This document shows positions 26,623-36,181 of a stretch of DNA of 64,000 nucleotides, in pieces (position 1 is the first letter of the stretch; every line of letters starts with the position of its first letter). Below the pieces are notes generated by a model. It was not told where the DNA came from. It saw only the letters and a program-made list of their open reading frames with translations, and searched no databases. This DNA is from Caldicellulosiruptor hydrothermalis 108. Its GTDB lineage: Bacteria > Bacillota > Thermoanaerobacteria > Caldicellulosiruptorales > Caldicellulosiruptoraceae. Made by a program: the position numbers and the translations under genes. The stretch covers positions 1,189,001 through 1,253,000 of the forward strand of contig NC_014652.1 of assembly GCF_000166355.1 (NCBI RefSeq), in the 5' to 3' direction.

Positions 26623-27354
26623 GTGCCAATCTTTTTTGTTGAAAAGCAGAACATTGAGAATGATATTGCCTACATCACAGATAAGGAAGATATAAATCAT
26701 ATAGTCAAGGTTTTAAGGAAAAGAGAAGGAGATAAAATAAATCTATGTGATGGCAATTATGACTACTCATCGCGAATACTTGAAGTTTCCAAAGACAGAA
26801 TAAAACTTTTGATAGAAAGCAAAACTTTGAATGACCGAGAAAGTACCAAAAACATTTTTTTATTTCAATGTATTATCAAAAACCAAAAAATGGATTTTGT
26901 TGTGCAAAAGGCAACAGAGCTTGGAGTAAAAACAATTGTACCTGTGGTGTCGAAAAGAGTGGTGATTGATATTTCAGAAAAACAGGAAAAAAAGGTTGAA
27001 AGGTGGCGCAAAATTGCGCAAGAGGCCCAAAAACAGTGTCTTCGCCCTATACCACCTTTAATCGAAATGCCAATTAGAATTTCTGAGATTAAAGAGAAAT
27101 ATTTAGATAAGCTTGATATTCTTTTTATTCCTTATGAAAAGGAATCGGAGACTTCAGAGTGGTGTATATCTTCAGATTATAATAACATTGGGATTTTGAT
27201 TGGACCTGAAGGTGGTTTTGAAGAAGAGGAGATAGAAGAGTTAAAAACCTTTAAAAATGTACAAGTTATTTCGCTTGGCAAAAGAATACTCAGAAGTGAG
27301 ACAGCCTCAATTGCTGCGCTTTCCATCCTAATGCATGAAGTTGGAGAAATATGA
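26623..27354 (+). CDS. rsmE: RsmE, 16S rRNA m3U1498 methyltransferase
   Basis: 243 residues, SPOUT-class (knotted) methyltransferase with an N-terminal PUA-like part. Diagnostic stretches are KATELGVKTIVPVVSKRVV, RWRKIAQEAQKQCLRP, LIGPEGGFEEEEIE and SLGKRILRSETASIAALS. GTG start after GGGTGAT. It sits between prmA (11 nt) and a cysteine desulfurase gene (16 nt). Confidence 0.95.
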   Translation: MPIFFVEKQNIENDIAYITDKEDINHIVKVLRKREGDKINLCDGNYDYSSRILEVSKDRIKLLIESKTLNDRESTKNIFLFQCIIKNQKMDFVVQKATELGVKTIVPVVSKRVVIDISEKQEKKVERWRKIAQEAQKQCLRPIPPLIEMPIRISEIKEKYLDKLDILFIPYEKESETSEWCISSDYNNIGILIGPEGGFEEEEIEELKTFKNVQVISLGKRILRSETASIAALSILMHEVGEI

Positions 27355-27370
27355 AGGGAAGTGCAAAATT

Positions 27371-28519
27371 ATGAATGTGTACTTTGACAACGCTGCAACC
27401 ACAAAGCCTTTTGATGAGGTAATTGAGCAGCTTTCAAAGTTTTTGCTAGATACCTATGGCAATCCTTCATCGCTTCACAGACTTGGTGTTGAGGCAGAAA
27501 GAATAGTAAAAGAGGCAAAAGAAATTATTGCCAAAAAACTTGGAAGTAGCAGCGATGAGATTTATTTTACCTCTGGTGGAACAGAAGCAAACAATTTAGC
27601 ACTTATTGGCTGTGCATTTGCACATCAGAAAAGAGGAAAAAGGATTGTATCAACGCCTGTTGAACATCCTTCTGTTATTTCTACACTTGAGTATTTAGAA
27701 AGAAATGGATTTGAGATACAATATGTACCTGTGGATGCTGAGGGAAATTTAGATTTTGAGCAGTTTGAGAAGCTTGTGGACCAGAATACCATTCTGGTAA
27801 GCGTGATGCTTGTCAACAACGAGACAGGGCATATATTTGACGTGAAGAAGCTATCAGAAATTGCGAAAAAGAAAAACCCAAATGTTATTGTTCACACAGA
27901 TGCTGTCCAGGCTTTTATGAAAGAAAAAACCAATGTTAAAGAATTGAATGTGGACCTTATGTCGATAAGTGGTCATAAAATACACGCATTAAAAGGAATA
28001 GGAGCTTTGTATATCAGAAAGGGTATAAACATCCAGCCGATAATCTTTGGAGGACAGCAGCAAAAAGGTATAAGACCTGGAACAGAGAATATGCCCGGCA
28101 TTTTTTCGTTTGCTAAAGCAATTGAGGTGTATGAAAAGCTAAAAGCTTCTGAACCAGATAAGCTAAGGAATATAAAACGAAGATTTATTGAAGGACTTTC
28201 AGCGTTCAATGATGTTGTGATAAATTCTCCCTTAGAAAAGACATCTGATGCAATATTAAATGTGTCTTTTTTGGGTATAAAATCTGAAATATTTCTTCAC
28301 ACACTTGAAAGTTATGGTATATTTGCATCTTCAGGTTCTGCCTGCTCATCAAAAGGCAGAACTTACAACAAGGTTTTGCACTGCATGGGAAAAAGGATGG
28401 AAATTGCAGAAAGCAGTATACGTTTTTCGTTTTCTTACCTCAATCAAATTGAAGAGGTTGACTATGTGCTTGAGTGTATCGAAAAATCGCTAAGATTCTT
28501 GAGAAAAATAAAAAAGTAA
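27371..28519 (+). CDS. Cysteine desulfurase (IscS/NifS family), partner of ThiI
   Basis: About 382 residues, PLP-dependent fold type I. It opens MNVYFDNAATTKPFDEV. The PLP lysine is in SGHKIHALKG and the catalytic Cys in SSGSACSSKG. It strips sulfur from cysteine as a protein persulfide. thiI follows after only 15 nt, so this is probably the dedicated sulfur donor for 4-thiouridine in tRNA (as NifZ in Bacillus) rather than the Fe-S cluster enzyme. GAAGGGAAG selects ATG 27371 over the frame start at 27335, which overlaps rsmE. Confidence 0.9.
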   Translation: MNVYFDNAATTKPFDEVIEQLSKFLLDTYGNPSSLHRLGVEAERIVKEAKEIIAKKLGSSSDEIYFTSGGTEANNLALIGCAFAHQKRGKRIVSTPVEHPSVISTLEYLERNGFEIQYVPVDAEGNLDFEQFEKLVDQNTILVSVMLVNNETGHIFDVKKLSEIAKKKNPNVIVHTDAVQAFMKEKTNVKELNVDLMSISGHKIHALKGIGALYIRKGINIQPIIFGGQQQKGIRPGTENMPGIFSFAKAIEVYEKLKASEPDKLRNIKRRFIEGLSAFNDVVINSPLEKTSDAILNVSFLGIKSEIFLHTLESYGIFASSGSACSSKGRTYNKVLHCMGKRMEIAESSIRFSFSYLNQIEEVDYVLECIEKSLRFLRKIKK

Positions 28520-28534
28520 AGGATGGGCTCAAAA

Positions 28535-29713
28535 TTGAAAGCACTGCTGATGAGATACGGTGAGCTTGCGTTAAAAGGTCAAAATCGTCCTTTTTTTGAA
28601 GATACGCTGGTCAGGAATATCAAAAAAAGACTTTCTGACATTGACTCGGTTATGGTTAAAAAGGAGCAGGGCAGGATATTTGTTGAGAATTTAAGTGAGG
28701 AATATTTTGATGAAGCAATTGAAAGGCTCAAACGCGTTTTTGGGATTGTAGGAATTACCATATGCGAGGTTGCTGAAAAGAATTTAGAGGGAATAAAGCA
28801 GGCTGCTGAAGTTGTTACCAAAAGTGAGCTTGAGAAGGGTAAGAAGACTTTTAAGGTTGAGACTAAGCGAGCAGATAAGAAATTTGAGTTAAAGTCTCCA
28901 GAGGTCTCTAAGTTAATAGGCGCGCATATCTTGAGAAAGTTTGCTGAGATGTATGGACTTTGTGTTGACGTTCACAACCCTGATTTTATTTTGAACATTG
29001 AAATAAGAGACAAAGTATATGTCTATTCATCAGAAGAAAAAGGTATTGGAGGAATGCCGCTTGGCACAGGTGGCAGGGCACACCTTCTTTTGTCCGGTGG
29101 TATAGACAGTCCTGTTGCCGGTTTTATGATTGCCAAAAGAGGTGTTGAGATAGAAGCAATTCACTTTTACAGTTTTCCTTACACCGGCGAGAAAGCAAAG
29201 GAAAAGGTAATAGACTTGTGTAAGGTTTTGGCAAAATACACAGATAAGATAAAGCTCTATATAGTTCCATTTACTGAAATTCAGCTTTCTATTTATGAAA
29301 ATTGTGATGAGAGATTCTTGACAATAATAATGAGAAGGTTCATGATGAAGATTGCACAGAAGATTGCGATGCAAAACGGTGGACTTGCTTTGATTACTGG
29401 TGAGAGCATAGGTCAGGTTGCAAGCCAGACAATGGAAAGCCTGTTTTGCACGCAGGCAGCTGTTTCAATGCCAGTTTTCAGACCGCTCATTGGCATGGAC
29501 AAGGAAGAGATAATAAGACTTGCAAAGAAGATTGGCACATATGATATCTCTATACTTCCTTATGAAGACTGCTGTACTGTGTTTGTTCCTAAGCATCCGA
29601 AAACAAAACCAAAGCTTGAACAAGTTTTGGCTGAGGAAAGCAAGCTCAAGGCAGAAGAACTGATTGAAAAGGCAGTAACAAATACCGAGTGGATGGTGAT
29701 AAGAGATAGGTGA
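28535..29713 (+). CDS. thiI: ThiI, tRNA 4-thiouridine synthase
   Basis: About 392 residues: a ferredoxin-like/THUMP domain (1-165) and a PP-loop ATP pyrophosphatase (LLLSGGIDSPVAGFMIAKRG). There is no C-terminal rhodanese domain, as in Bacillus. It activates U8 of tRNA with ATP and inserts sulfur from the adjacent cysteine desulfurase. The AAAGGATG site has 7-nt spacing to TTG 28535 (MKALLMRYGELALKG), better than ATG 28523, which overlaps the site. Its stop is within the upstream region of rluB. Confidence 0.93.
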   Translation: MKALLMRYGELALKGQNRPFFEDTLVRNIKKRLSDIDSVMVKKEQGRIFVENLSEEYFDEAIERLKRVFGIVGITICEVAEKNLEGIKQAAEVVTKSELEKGKKTFKVETKRADKKFELKSPEVSKLIGAHILRKFAEMYGLCVDVHNPDFILNIEIRDKVYVYSSEEKGIGGMPLGTGGRAHLLLSGGIDSPVAGFMIAKRGVEIEAIHFYSFPYTGEKAKEKVIDLCKVLAKYTDKIKLYIVPFTEIQLSIYENCDERFLTIIMRRFMMKIAQKIAMQNGGLALITGESIGQVASQTMESLFCTQAAVSMPVFRPLIGMDKEEIIRLAKKIGTYDISILPYEDCCTVFVPKHPKTKPKLEQVLAEESKLKAEELIEKAVTNTEWMVIRDR

Positions 29714-29735
29714 GCTTGTAAGACTTCAGAAATTT

Positions 29736-30428
29736 ATGGCACAGTGCGGTGTTGCTTCCAGGAGGAAGTGTGAAGAGATTATCCTGCAAGGCAGAGTAAA
29801 AGTAAACGGAAAGCTTGTGAACCAGCTTGGGTTCAAGGTTGATCCAGAAAAAGATGTGGTTGAAGTAGATGGAAAGAGAATATCCTTGCAGAGGCAGAAG
29901 GTATATATAATGCTTAACAAACCTTTTGGAGTTATTTCTTCTGCAAAGGATGAAAAGGGCAGAAAAACAGTGGTTGATTTGGTCAAGGACAAAGTAAATG
30001 TAAGAGTATTTCCTGTAGGAAGGCTTGATTTTGACACAACTGGCTTAATTCTTCTTACAAATGATGGTGAATTTGCATACAAAGTCACACATCCAAAACA
30101 CGATATTGAAAAGACCTATATAGCCTTAATCAAAGGCATTCCTTCTAAGGAAGAGATAGAAAGGTTTGAAAAAGGTCTTTTGATAGATGGGAAAATGACT
30201 GCACCTGCCAAATTTAAGATTTTAAAGCTTATAAATGGTAATGCTCTGGTTGAGATAAAAATACATGAGGGAAGGAACAGGCAGATAAGAAAAATGTGTG
30301 ACCAAATTGGTCATAAGGTTTTGAAGCTAAAAAGAGTTGCAATAGGCAAACTCCAGCTTGGAAAGCTAAAAGAAGGGAAGTTTGTTTTCTTAGATAGAGA
30401 TACAGCAAACAAGGTGTTTGAAAAATGA
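29736..30428 (+). CDS. rluB: RsuA/RluB-family pseudouridine synthase, start uncertain
   Basis: 231 residues from the first ATG: an S4 RNA-binding part (AQCGVASRRKCEEIILQGRVKVNGKLV) then the catalytic domain with VGRLDFDTTGLILLTNDG (nucleophile Asp) and HEGRNRQIRKMCDQIGHKVLKLKR. Family members usually begin with a Met followed by RLQKYLA. Here R-L-Q-K-F is encoded in frame just upstream (29721-29735), with no ATG, GTG or TTG between the TAA at 29700-29702 and the ATG at 29736. The true start may be a rare codon (ATA 29706 or GTA 29718), or the protein lacks its first residues. It follows thiI directly. Confidence 0.88.
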   Translation: MAQCGVASRRKCEEIILQGRVKVNGKLVNQLGFKVDPEKDVVEVDGKRISLQRQKVYIMLNKPFGVISSAKDEKGRKTVVDLVKDKVNVRVFPVGRLDFDTTGLILLTNDGEFAYKVTHPKHDIEKTYIALIKGIPSKEEIERFEKGLLIDGKMTAPAKFKILKLINGNALVEIKIHEGRNRQIRKMCDQIGHKVLKLKRVAIGKLQLGKLKEGKFVFLDRDTANKVFEK

Positions 30429-30458
30429 AAATTAAAAAACTGAAAGGAGAGTGCTAAA

Positions 30459-31574
30459 TTGACTGATGAGAGGTTAAAACTTCTTGCAAAAAACCTTATT
30501 GAGTATTCGGTTGAATTAAAAGAAGGCGAGAACATTTTGATAGAGCTAATTGGTCAGGAGATCGAGCTTGCAAAAGAACTTGTAAAACTCTCATATTCAA
30601 AAGGTGCAAAACCATTTTTGTGGCTAAAACACCCAACACTACTTAGAAGTCTTCTTTTGAATGCAACAGAAGAGCAGATAGAAATTATTGCTCAAAATGA
30701 AAGAGATCTTATGGAAAAGATGGATGCATATATAGGTATTAGATCTTCACCAAATCCATTTGAACTTTCAGATGTTCCAGACGAGAAGATGAATCTGTAT
30801 CAAAGAATATGGTTTCACAAAGTTCACGGAGAGGTCAGAGTTCCAAAAACGAAGTGGTGCATATTAAGATATCCCAACTATTCAATGGCACAACAGGCAA
30901 AGATGAGTTCGGAAGAGTTTGAAGATTTTTATTTTAACGTTTGCAATCTTGACTATAGCAAAATGTCAAAAGCAATGGACGCTTTGGTTGAGCTTATGCA
31001 GAACACAGATGAGGTTCGGATAGTAGCAAAAGACACAGATTTGAGATTTTCAATTAAAGGCATGAAAGCTGTAAAATGTGATGGTCACATGAATATTCCC
31101 GATGGTGAGGTATACACTGCGCCTGTCAAAGATTCTGTAAATGGTTATATAACATACAATACACCTTCGAACTATGCAGGGTTCAAGTTTGAAAATATAA
31201 GATTTGAATTTAAAGATGGAAAGATTGTAAAAGCAACTGCTAACAATACAGAGAAGCTCAACAAGATACTGGATACCGACGAGGGTGCAAGGTATATTGG
31301 TGAATTTTCAATTGGTCTGAATCCCTACATTACAAAGCCGATGGAAGACACGCTTTTTGATGAGAAGATTGCGGGAAGCATTCATTTTACTCCTGGTAAC
31401 GCCTATGAGGATGCTGACAATGGCAACAGGTCAGCTGTTCATTGGGACATTGTGCTCATTCAAACACCTGAATATGGTGGTGGGGAAATTTACTTTGATG
31501 GAAAGCTTATTAGAAAAGATGGGAGATTTGTGATAAAAGAGCTGGAAGGCTTAAATCCAGAGAACTTGAAATAG
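30459..31574 (+). CDS. M29-family (thermophilic-type) metallo-aminopeptidase
   Basis: 371 residues, full length for AmpS/PepS/aminopeptidase T-like M29 enzymes. Recognisable parts are LVKLSYSKGAKPFLWLKHP, DLRFSIKGMKAVKCDGHMNIPDGEVYTAPVKDSVNG and GNAYEDADNGNRSAVHWDIVL, with the Glu, His and Asp metal ligands in the C-terminal half. Releases N-terminal amino acids from peptides in the cytoplasm. TTG start after AAAGGAGAG. Last gene of the long plus-strand run that begins at dnaJ. Confidence 0.92.
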   Translation: MTDERLKLLAKNLIEYSVELKEGENILIELIGQEIELAKELVKLSYSKGAKPFLWLKHPTLLRSLLLNATEEQIEIIAQNERDLMEKMDAYIGIRSSPNPFELSDVPDEKMNLYQRIWFHKVHGEVRVPKTKWCILRYPNYSMAQQAKMSSEEFEDFYFNVCNLDYSKMSKAMDALVELMQNTDEVRIVAKDTDLRFSIKGMKAVKCDGHMNIPDGEVYTAPVKDSVNGYITYNTPSNYAGFKFENIRFEFKDGKIVKATANNTEKLNKILDTDEGARYIGEFSIGLNPYITKPMEDTLFDEKIAGSIHFTPGNAYEDADNGNRSAVHWDIVLIQTPEYGGGEIYFDGKLIRKDGRFVIKELEGLNPENLK

Positions 31575-31662
31575 ACTCTTTACTTGAAAAAATTTTTTTC
31601 ACAGTATTTGCCTTTTAAGAATATCATAGAAGTAGACATAATATATTATTTGAGGATGGGAA

Positions 31663-31950
31663 ATGGAAAATTATCTTTCTGCTCAGCAGCTTGGAACATT
31701 TGCTGGGATTGCTATCGCTACAAATATAATTGTTCAGTTTACCAAAAGCATTTTTAAAAGACGATGTAAAGATTATGTAATCAGAATATACACATTTGTT
31801 GTAACTTTTATTCTTTCGTTTATCTTCATACCTCATCAAAATACACCTAAGGATATTGTGCTTCTTATTATTAATTCAATATTGATTTGCATGACTTCAT
31901 TTGGGAACTATGAGATTTTTAAAGACACATACAGAAACACCAAAAACTAA
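31663..31950 (+). CDS. Small multi-pass membrane protein, unrecognised
   Basis: 95 residues with three hydrophobic segments: about 10-27 (LGTFAGIAIATNIIVQFT), 42-60 (YTFVVTFILSFIFIPHQ) and 65-82 (DIVLLIINSILICMTSF). Basic residues between the first two (KSIFKRRCK) fit an inside loop. Size and layout are holin-like, but no phage gene or endolysin is adjacent. GAGGATGG precedes the ATG. Monocistronic by position, ending in a hairpin shared with argF. Confidence 0.55.
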   Translation: MENYLSAQQLGTFAGIAIATNIIVQFTKSIFKRRCKDYVIRIYTFVVTFILSFIFIPHQNTPKDIVLLIINSILICMTSFGNYEIFKDTYRNTKN

Positions 31951-31956
31951 AAATGG

Positions 31957-32020
31957 ATAAGGCTGCCCAGCAAACAGAGTTACAATTTAGCTCCTTGACT
32001 TTGCGGGCAGCCTTATTAGT
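31957..32020. terminator. Long-loop hairpin between the small membrane protein gene and argF
   Basis: ATAAGGCTGCCC (31957-31968) pairs perfectly with its complement at 32005-32016 across a 36-nt loop. The arm shares AAGGCTGCC with the hairpin at 1172-1233. On the minus strand it is followed by a T-rich stretch, fitting termination of the car-arg operon; the plus-strand tail is weaker. Confidence 0.6.
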
Positions 32021-32040
32021 TCCTTTGAAAAACCGCTGGT

Positions 32041-32967
32041 TCAAATTTTCCCAAGACACACAAAAATCATTATAGCCTTGTGAGCGTGAAGCCTATTTTC
32101 TGCCTCATCAAATACCCTCGATTGCGAACCGTCTATGACCTCTGAGGTTACTTCAAACCCTCTGTATGCTGGAAGACAATGCAGGAATATCGCATCATCT
32201 TTTGCTAATTTCATAAGAGAGCTGTCTACCTGATATCCTTCAAAATCCCTTATTCTTTTTTCCTTTTCTTCTTCCTGACCCATCGAAACCCATGTGTCTG
32301 TATAGACAACATCAGCATCTTTTACAGCCTCTTTTGGACTATTGGTAAATATGATATTGCTTTTACTCTTTTTTGCCTCATCAAGTGAAAAATCTACCAC
32401 CTCTTTTTTTATTTCATAATCAGGTGGAGTTGCAACTGCAATGTCAAGACCAAGCTTTGCTGCGCCTACCAAAAGTGTGGCTGCTACATTGTTGCCGTCT
32501 CCCACATATGCGATCTTTAAGTTACTGAGCCTTCCTTTCTCCTCAAAAATTGTCTGAAAGTCCGCTATAATTTGGGTTGGATGATAATCATCAGTAAGAC
32601 CATTTATAACTGGGATGGAAGAGTATTTTGCAAACTCTTCAACCTCTTTTTGTTCATATGTTCTTATAACAATTAGGTCAAGGTAGCGCGACAGAACCTT
32701 TGCTGTATCTTCTATTGTTTCACCTCTGCCAAGCTGAAGGTCATTTTTCCCAAGATAGAGTGAATATCCGCCAAGCTGGTGGATTCCAACTTCAAATGAT
32801 ACACGCGTCCTTGTTGAAGCCTTTGTAAATATAAGTCCCAGCGCTTTGTTCTTTAAATAGGGAAAGTAAAAACCTTTTTTAGCTTCTTTTTTGAGTCTGC
32901 TTGCAAGCTCAACCAAATACATAATATCTTCTTTTGAAAGGTCATTTAGATGAAGAAAATGTCTCAT
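32041..32967 (-). CDS. argF: Ornithine carbamoyltransferase
   Basis: 308 residues. Carbamoyl-phosphate site STRTR in [21 protein letters not shown]; ornithine site near [14 protein letters not shown] and HCLPAYRG. It makes citrulline from ornithine and carbamoyl phosphate. The ATG lies inside the 3' end of carB (26-nt overlap), with AAAGGA 9 nt upstream, so translation is probably coupled. Direct linkage to carAB dedicates this carbamoyl-phosphate synthase at least partly to arginine. Confidence 0.95.
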   Translation of the reverse strand: MRHFLHLNDLSKEDIMYLVELASRLKKEAKKGFYFPYLKNKALGLIFTKASTRTRVSFEVGIHQLGGYSLYLGKNDLQLGRGETIEDTAKVLSRYLDLIVIRTYEQKEVEEFAKYSSIPVINGLTDDYHPTQIIADFQTIFEEKGRLSNLKIAYVGDGNNVAATLLVGAAKLGLDIAVATPPDYEIKKEVVDFSLDEAKKSKSNIIFTNSPKEAVKDADVVYTDTWVSMGQEEEKEKRIRDFEGYQVDSSLMKLAKDDAIFLHCLPAYRGFEVTSEVIDGSQSRVFDEAENRLHAHKAIMIFVCLGKI

Positions 32968-35900
32968 AGCACTTCATCCTTTCATCTTTAAATAAATCAT
33001 TCAGACAGTAAATATCTTTTTCAATCTCATGTAGTAGAGATAGAACGTCCACATAATACTGTGCTGTATCAACCGATGTTAATGTTGTAACTCCAAACTC
33101 AACAGAAAGTCTTCGCAAAACAAATCCAAACTCTTGCATTTTGTCTTTGGATGGAATATTTATTACAAACGAGAATTTGTCTTCAAGTAGCATCTTTTCA
33201 GCAGTCTCTTTGTCTAAAAACTCTACATTTAAACCTTTTATATAATCCTTCATGCTATCTAAGAGGAACACTTTGTAGTTTACTTCATATAGTTTTCGTA
33301 TAATCTGCTGTATAGCATCCTTTTCACTTTCAGGTGCTAAAATCAAGCAGCTACCGTTTTTCACAAATTTGTGATTGGAGGATATGAAAGCTTTGTGAAG
33401 AGCAACTTTTAGGTTTTTGGAAATACCAAGAACTTCGCCGGTGGATTTCATCTCTGGTCCTAAGTATGCATCAACCTTGGATAGTTTAGAGAACGAAAAT
33501 ACAGGAGCTTTTACTGCAAAAAAGTCTGGTTCTTTTACAAGGCCAGTTTGGTATCCCAACTCTTTTAGCTTTTTGCCAAGTATGAGCTTGGTTGCAATCT
33601 TTATCATAGGAATTCCTGTAACCTTGCTCAAAATTGGCACAGTTCTGCTTGCGCGAGGATTTACTTCTATTACATAAACATTTTCATCTTTGTCAATTAC
33701 AAATTGGATATTGAAAAGTCCTACAACTCTCAAGGCACGGGCAAGTTTTATGGTATAATCAACAATTTTTTCTTTAACCCTTTCAGAGAGTGTATGGGGA
33801 GGAAACACTGCCATGCTGTCTCCAGAATGAACACCAGCTCTTTCAATATGTTCCATGATCCCAGGTATTAACACATCTTCTCCATCCGAGATTCCATCAA
33901 CTTCCGCTTCTTTTCCAAGGATGTATTTATCGATCAAAATAGGATGTTTTATTGATATCTCAATTGCAGCTTTGATGTATTTTTCAAGCTCCTCACGGCT
34001 GTAGACAATCTCCATTGCCCTTCCGCCAAGAACATAAGATGGTCTTACCAGAACAGGATAGCCAATCTTTTCGGCAACCCTCACCGCATCTTCCAAGCTG
34101 TATGCAGCCCCACCTGGAGGATAAGGAATATTGAGGTTTTTGAGAAGATTCAAAAACTTGTCTCTGTCTTCTGCAGTGTCAATGCTTTCCATAGAAGTTC
34201 CAAGGATCTTCACACCGTTTTTTGCAAGGTATGAAGCCATGTTTATTGCTGTCTGACCACCAAATTGAACTATTACCCCCATTGGTTTTTCCTGTTTTAT
34301 TATATCTAAAACACATTCTTTTGTTAGAGGTTCAAAAAAGAGCTTGTCTGATGTATCAAAGTCGGTTGATACTGTCTCAGGATTGTTATTGATGATTATA
34401 GCTTCAACTCCTTCTTCTTTTAACGCGAATATTGAATGAACACAGCAATAATCAAATTCAATTCCCTGACCAATTCTTATAGGACCTGAACCAATTACAA
34501 TTGCTTTAGGCTTTGAACTTACAACTAAGTCAGTTTCTTTTTCGTATGTGGAATAAAAATATGGTGTTTTTGCTTCAAACTCACCTGCACAGGTATCAAC
34601 CATCTTGAAAGAAGGTTTTAGCTTACATTTCTCTCTTATTTCTATTACCTCGTCCACATCCTCTTTTAAAAGATTTGCAATGTATGAGTCACCAAACCCA
34701 AGTCTTTTAGCTTTTTGTAAAAGGTCATATGGCAGTGATTCTATGTCATATTTTTTGAGCTGTTTTGACATATCAACTATGTTTTTGAACTTTTCAATAA
34801 AGAAGTAATCAATCTTGCTGAGGTCTGAAATGAACTTGCAGTCATAATTTCGGGAAAGAGCTTCGCATATTGCGAAAACTCTCTCATCGTTTGGAGTTTT
34901 TATATACTCTAAAAGCTCACTATCTGCCATCTCTTCGAATTTTTTAAGCCCAAGCTGGTAGTTAATCTTAACATCCAGTGAATCTATTGCTTTCAAAAAT
35001 GCTTCTTCAAATGTTCTTCCAATTGCCATGACCTCGCCAGTTGACTTCATCTGTGTGCCAAGTCGTCTGTCTGCCTTTTCAAACTTGTCAAACGGCCATC
35101 TGGGCACTTTTACAACAACATAGTCTATAGACGGTTCAAAGCTTGCATATGTGTTTTGGGTGATAGGATTTATTATTTCGTCAAGTGTAAGACCAATTGC
35201 TATTTTTGCAGCAATTCGAGCAATAGGGTACCCTGTTGCTTTTGATGCTAAGGCAGACGAACGGCTCACTCTCGGGTTTACCTCAATTACCACATACTCC
35301 ATGCTGTTTGGATTTAGCGCAAACTGAACGTTGCATCCGCCCTCAATTTTTAGACTTCTTATTATGTTTAAGGAAGCACTGCGAAGCATCTGATACTCTT
35401 TATCAGAAAGAGTTTGAGATGGGGCAACAACGATACTGTCACCTGTGTGAATTCCCACAGGGTCTATGTTTTCCATGTTGCACACAGTGATGCAGTTGTC
35501 GTTGCTATCCCTCATGACCTCATATTCTATTTCTTTCCAGCCAAGGACACTCTGTTCAATCAATACTTGATGAATTAAAGAAAGTTTCAATCCCTTGCTT
35601 GCAATATATCTCAGCTCTTCTTCGTTGTAAGCAATTCCACCGCCTGTGCCGCCAAGGGTATAGGCGGGACGAACAATAACAGGGTATCCAACTTCTCTTG
35701 CGAATTCTATAGCTTCTTGTACAGAGTGTGCTATGATGCTTTTTGGCACAGGTTCTCCAATTTCAATCATGGTCTTTTTAAAAAGTTCCCTGTCTTCTGC
35801 CTTTTTAATTGTTTCAAGCGATGTTCCAAGAAGAGAAACTCCGTACTTTTCCAAAATTCCTGCTTCGGCAAGCTCAAAAGCCATATTGAGCGCTGTCTGA

Positions 35901-36175
35901 CCACCAAGCCCAGCCAAAAGTCCCTGTGGTCTTTCTTTTTTGATTATTTCTTCGATATAATCAACTGAAATTGGTTCAATATATACCCTGTCAGCAATTT
36001 CTGTATCAGTCATGATTGTTGCAGGGTTGGAGTTTACAAGCACAACTTCTATTCCTTCTTCTTTTAAAGCGCGGCAGGCCTGAGTTCCTGAATAGTCAAA
36101 CTCAGCAGCCTGCCCAATTACTATCGGACCAGAGCCTATTATCAAAACCTTTTTTATGTCCTTTCTCTTTGGCAT
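32942..36175 (-). CDS. carB: Carbamoyl-phosphate synthase large subunit
   Basis: 1077 residues, the normal length. Duplicated ATP-grasp halves: the first opens [23 protein letters not shown], the second (from about 550) [22 protein letters not shown]. Each carries an ATP-grasp set, and a C-terminal MGS-type allosteric domain (about 930-1077) follows. With CarA it makes carbamoyl phosphate from bicarbonate, glutamine-derived ammonia and two ATP. It begins 6 nt after the carA stop and overlaps argF at its end. Confidence 0.97.
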   Translation of the reverse strand: MPKRKDIKKVLIIGSGPIVIGQAAEFDYSGTQACRALKEEGIEVVLVNSNPATIMTDTEIADRVYIEPISVDYIEEIIKKERPQGLLAGLGGQTALNMAFELAEAGILEKYGVSLLGTSLETIKKAEDRELFKKTMIEIGEPVPKSIIAHSVQEAIEFAREVGYPVIVRPAYTLGGTGGGIAYNEEELRYIASKGLKLSLIHQVLIEQSVLGWKEIEYEVMRDSNDNCITVCNMENIDPVGIHTGDSIVVAPSQTLSDKEYQMLRSASLNIIRSLKIEGGCNVQFALNPNSMEYVVIEVNPRVSRSSALASKATGYPIARIAAKIAIGLTLDEIINPITQNTYASFEPSIDYVVVKVPRWPFDKFEKADRRLGTQMKSTGEVMAIGRTFEEAFLKAIDSLDVKINYQLGLKKFEEMADSELLEYIKTPNDERVFAICEALSRNYDCKFISDLSKIDYFFIEKFKNIVDMSKQLKKYDIESLPYDLLQKAKRLGFGDSYIANLLKEDVDEVIEIREKCKLKPSFKMVDTCAGEFEAKTPYFYSTYEKETDLVVSSKPKAIVIGSGPIRIGQGIEFDYCCVHSIFALKEEGVEAIIINNNPETVSTDFDTSDKLFFEPLTKECVLDIIKQEKPMGVIVQFGGQTAINMASYLAKNGVKILGTSMESIDTAEDRDKFLNLLKNLNIPYPPGGAAYSLEDAVRVAEKIGYPVLVRPSYVLGGRAMEIVYSREELEKYIKAAIEISIKHPILIDKYILGKEAEVDGISDGEDVLIPGIMEHIERAGVHSGDSMAVFPPHTLSERVKEKIVDYTIKLARALRVVGLFNIQFVIDKDENVYVIEVNPRASRTVPILSKVTGIPMIKIATKLILGKKLKELGYQTGLVKEPDFFAVKAPVFSFSKLSKVDAYLGPEMKSTGEVLGISKNLKVALHKAFISSNHKFVKNGSCLILAPESEKDAIQQIIRKLYEVNYKVFLLDSMKDYIKGLNVEFLDKETAEKMLLEDKFSFVINIPSKDKMQEFGFVLRRLSVEFGVTTLTSVDTAQYYVDVLSLLHEIEKDIYCLNDLFKDERMKCYETFSSSK

Positions 36176-36181
36176 CTTTTT

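Noticed and set aside
31663-31950. Prophage remnant suggested by the holin-like protein
   Set aside because: No endolysin, integrase, tail or capsid gene nearby and base composition matches the surroundings.
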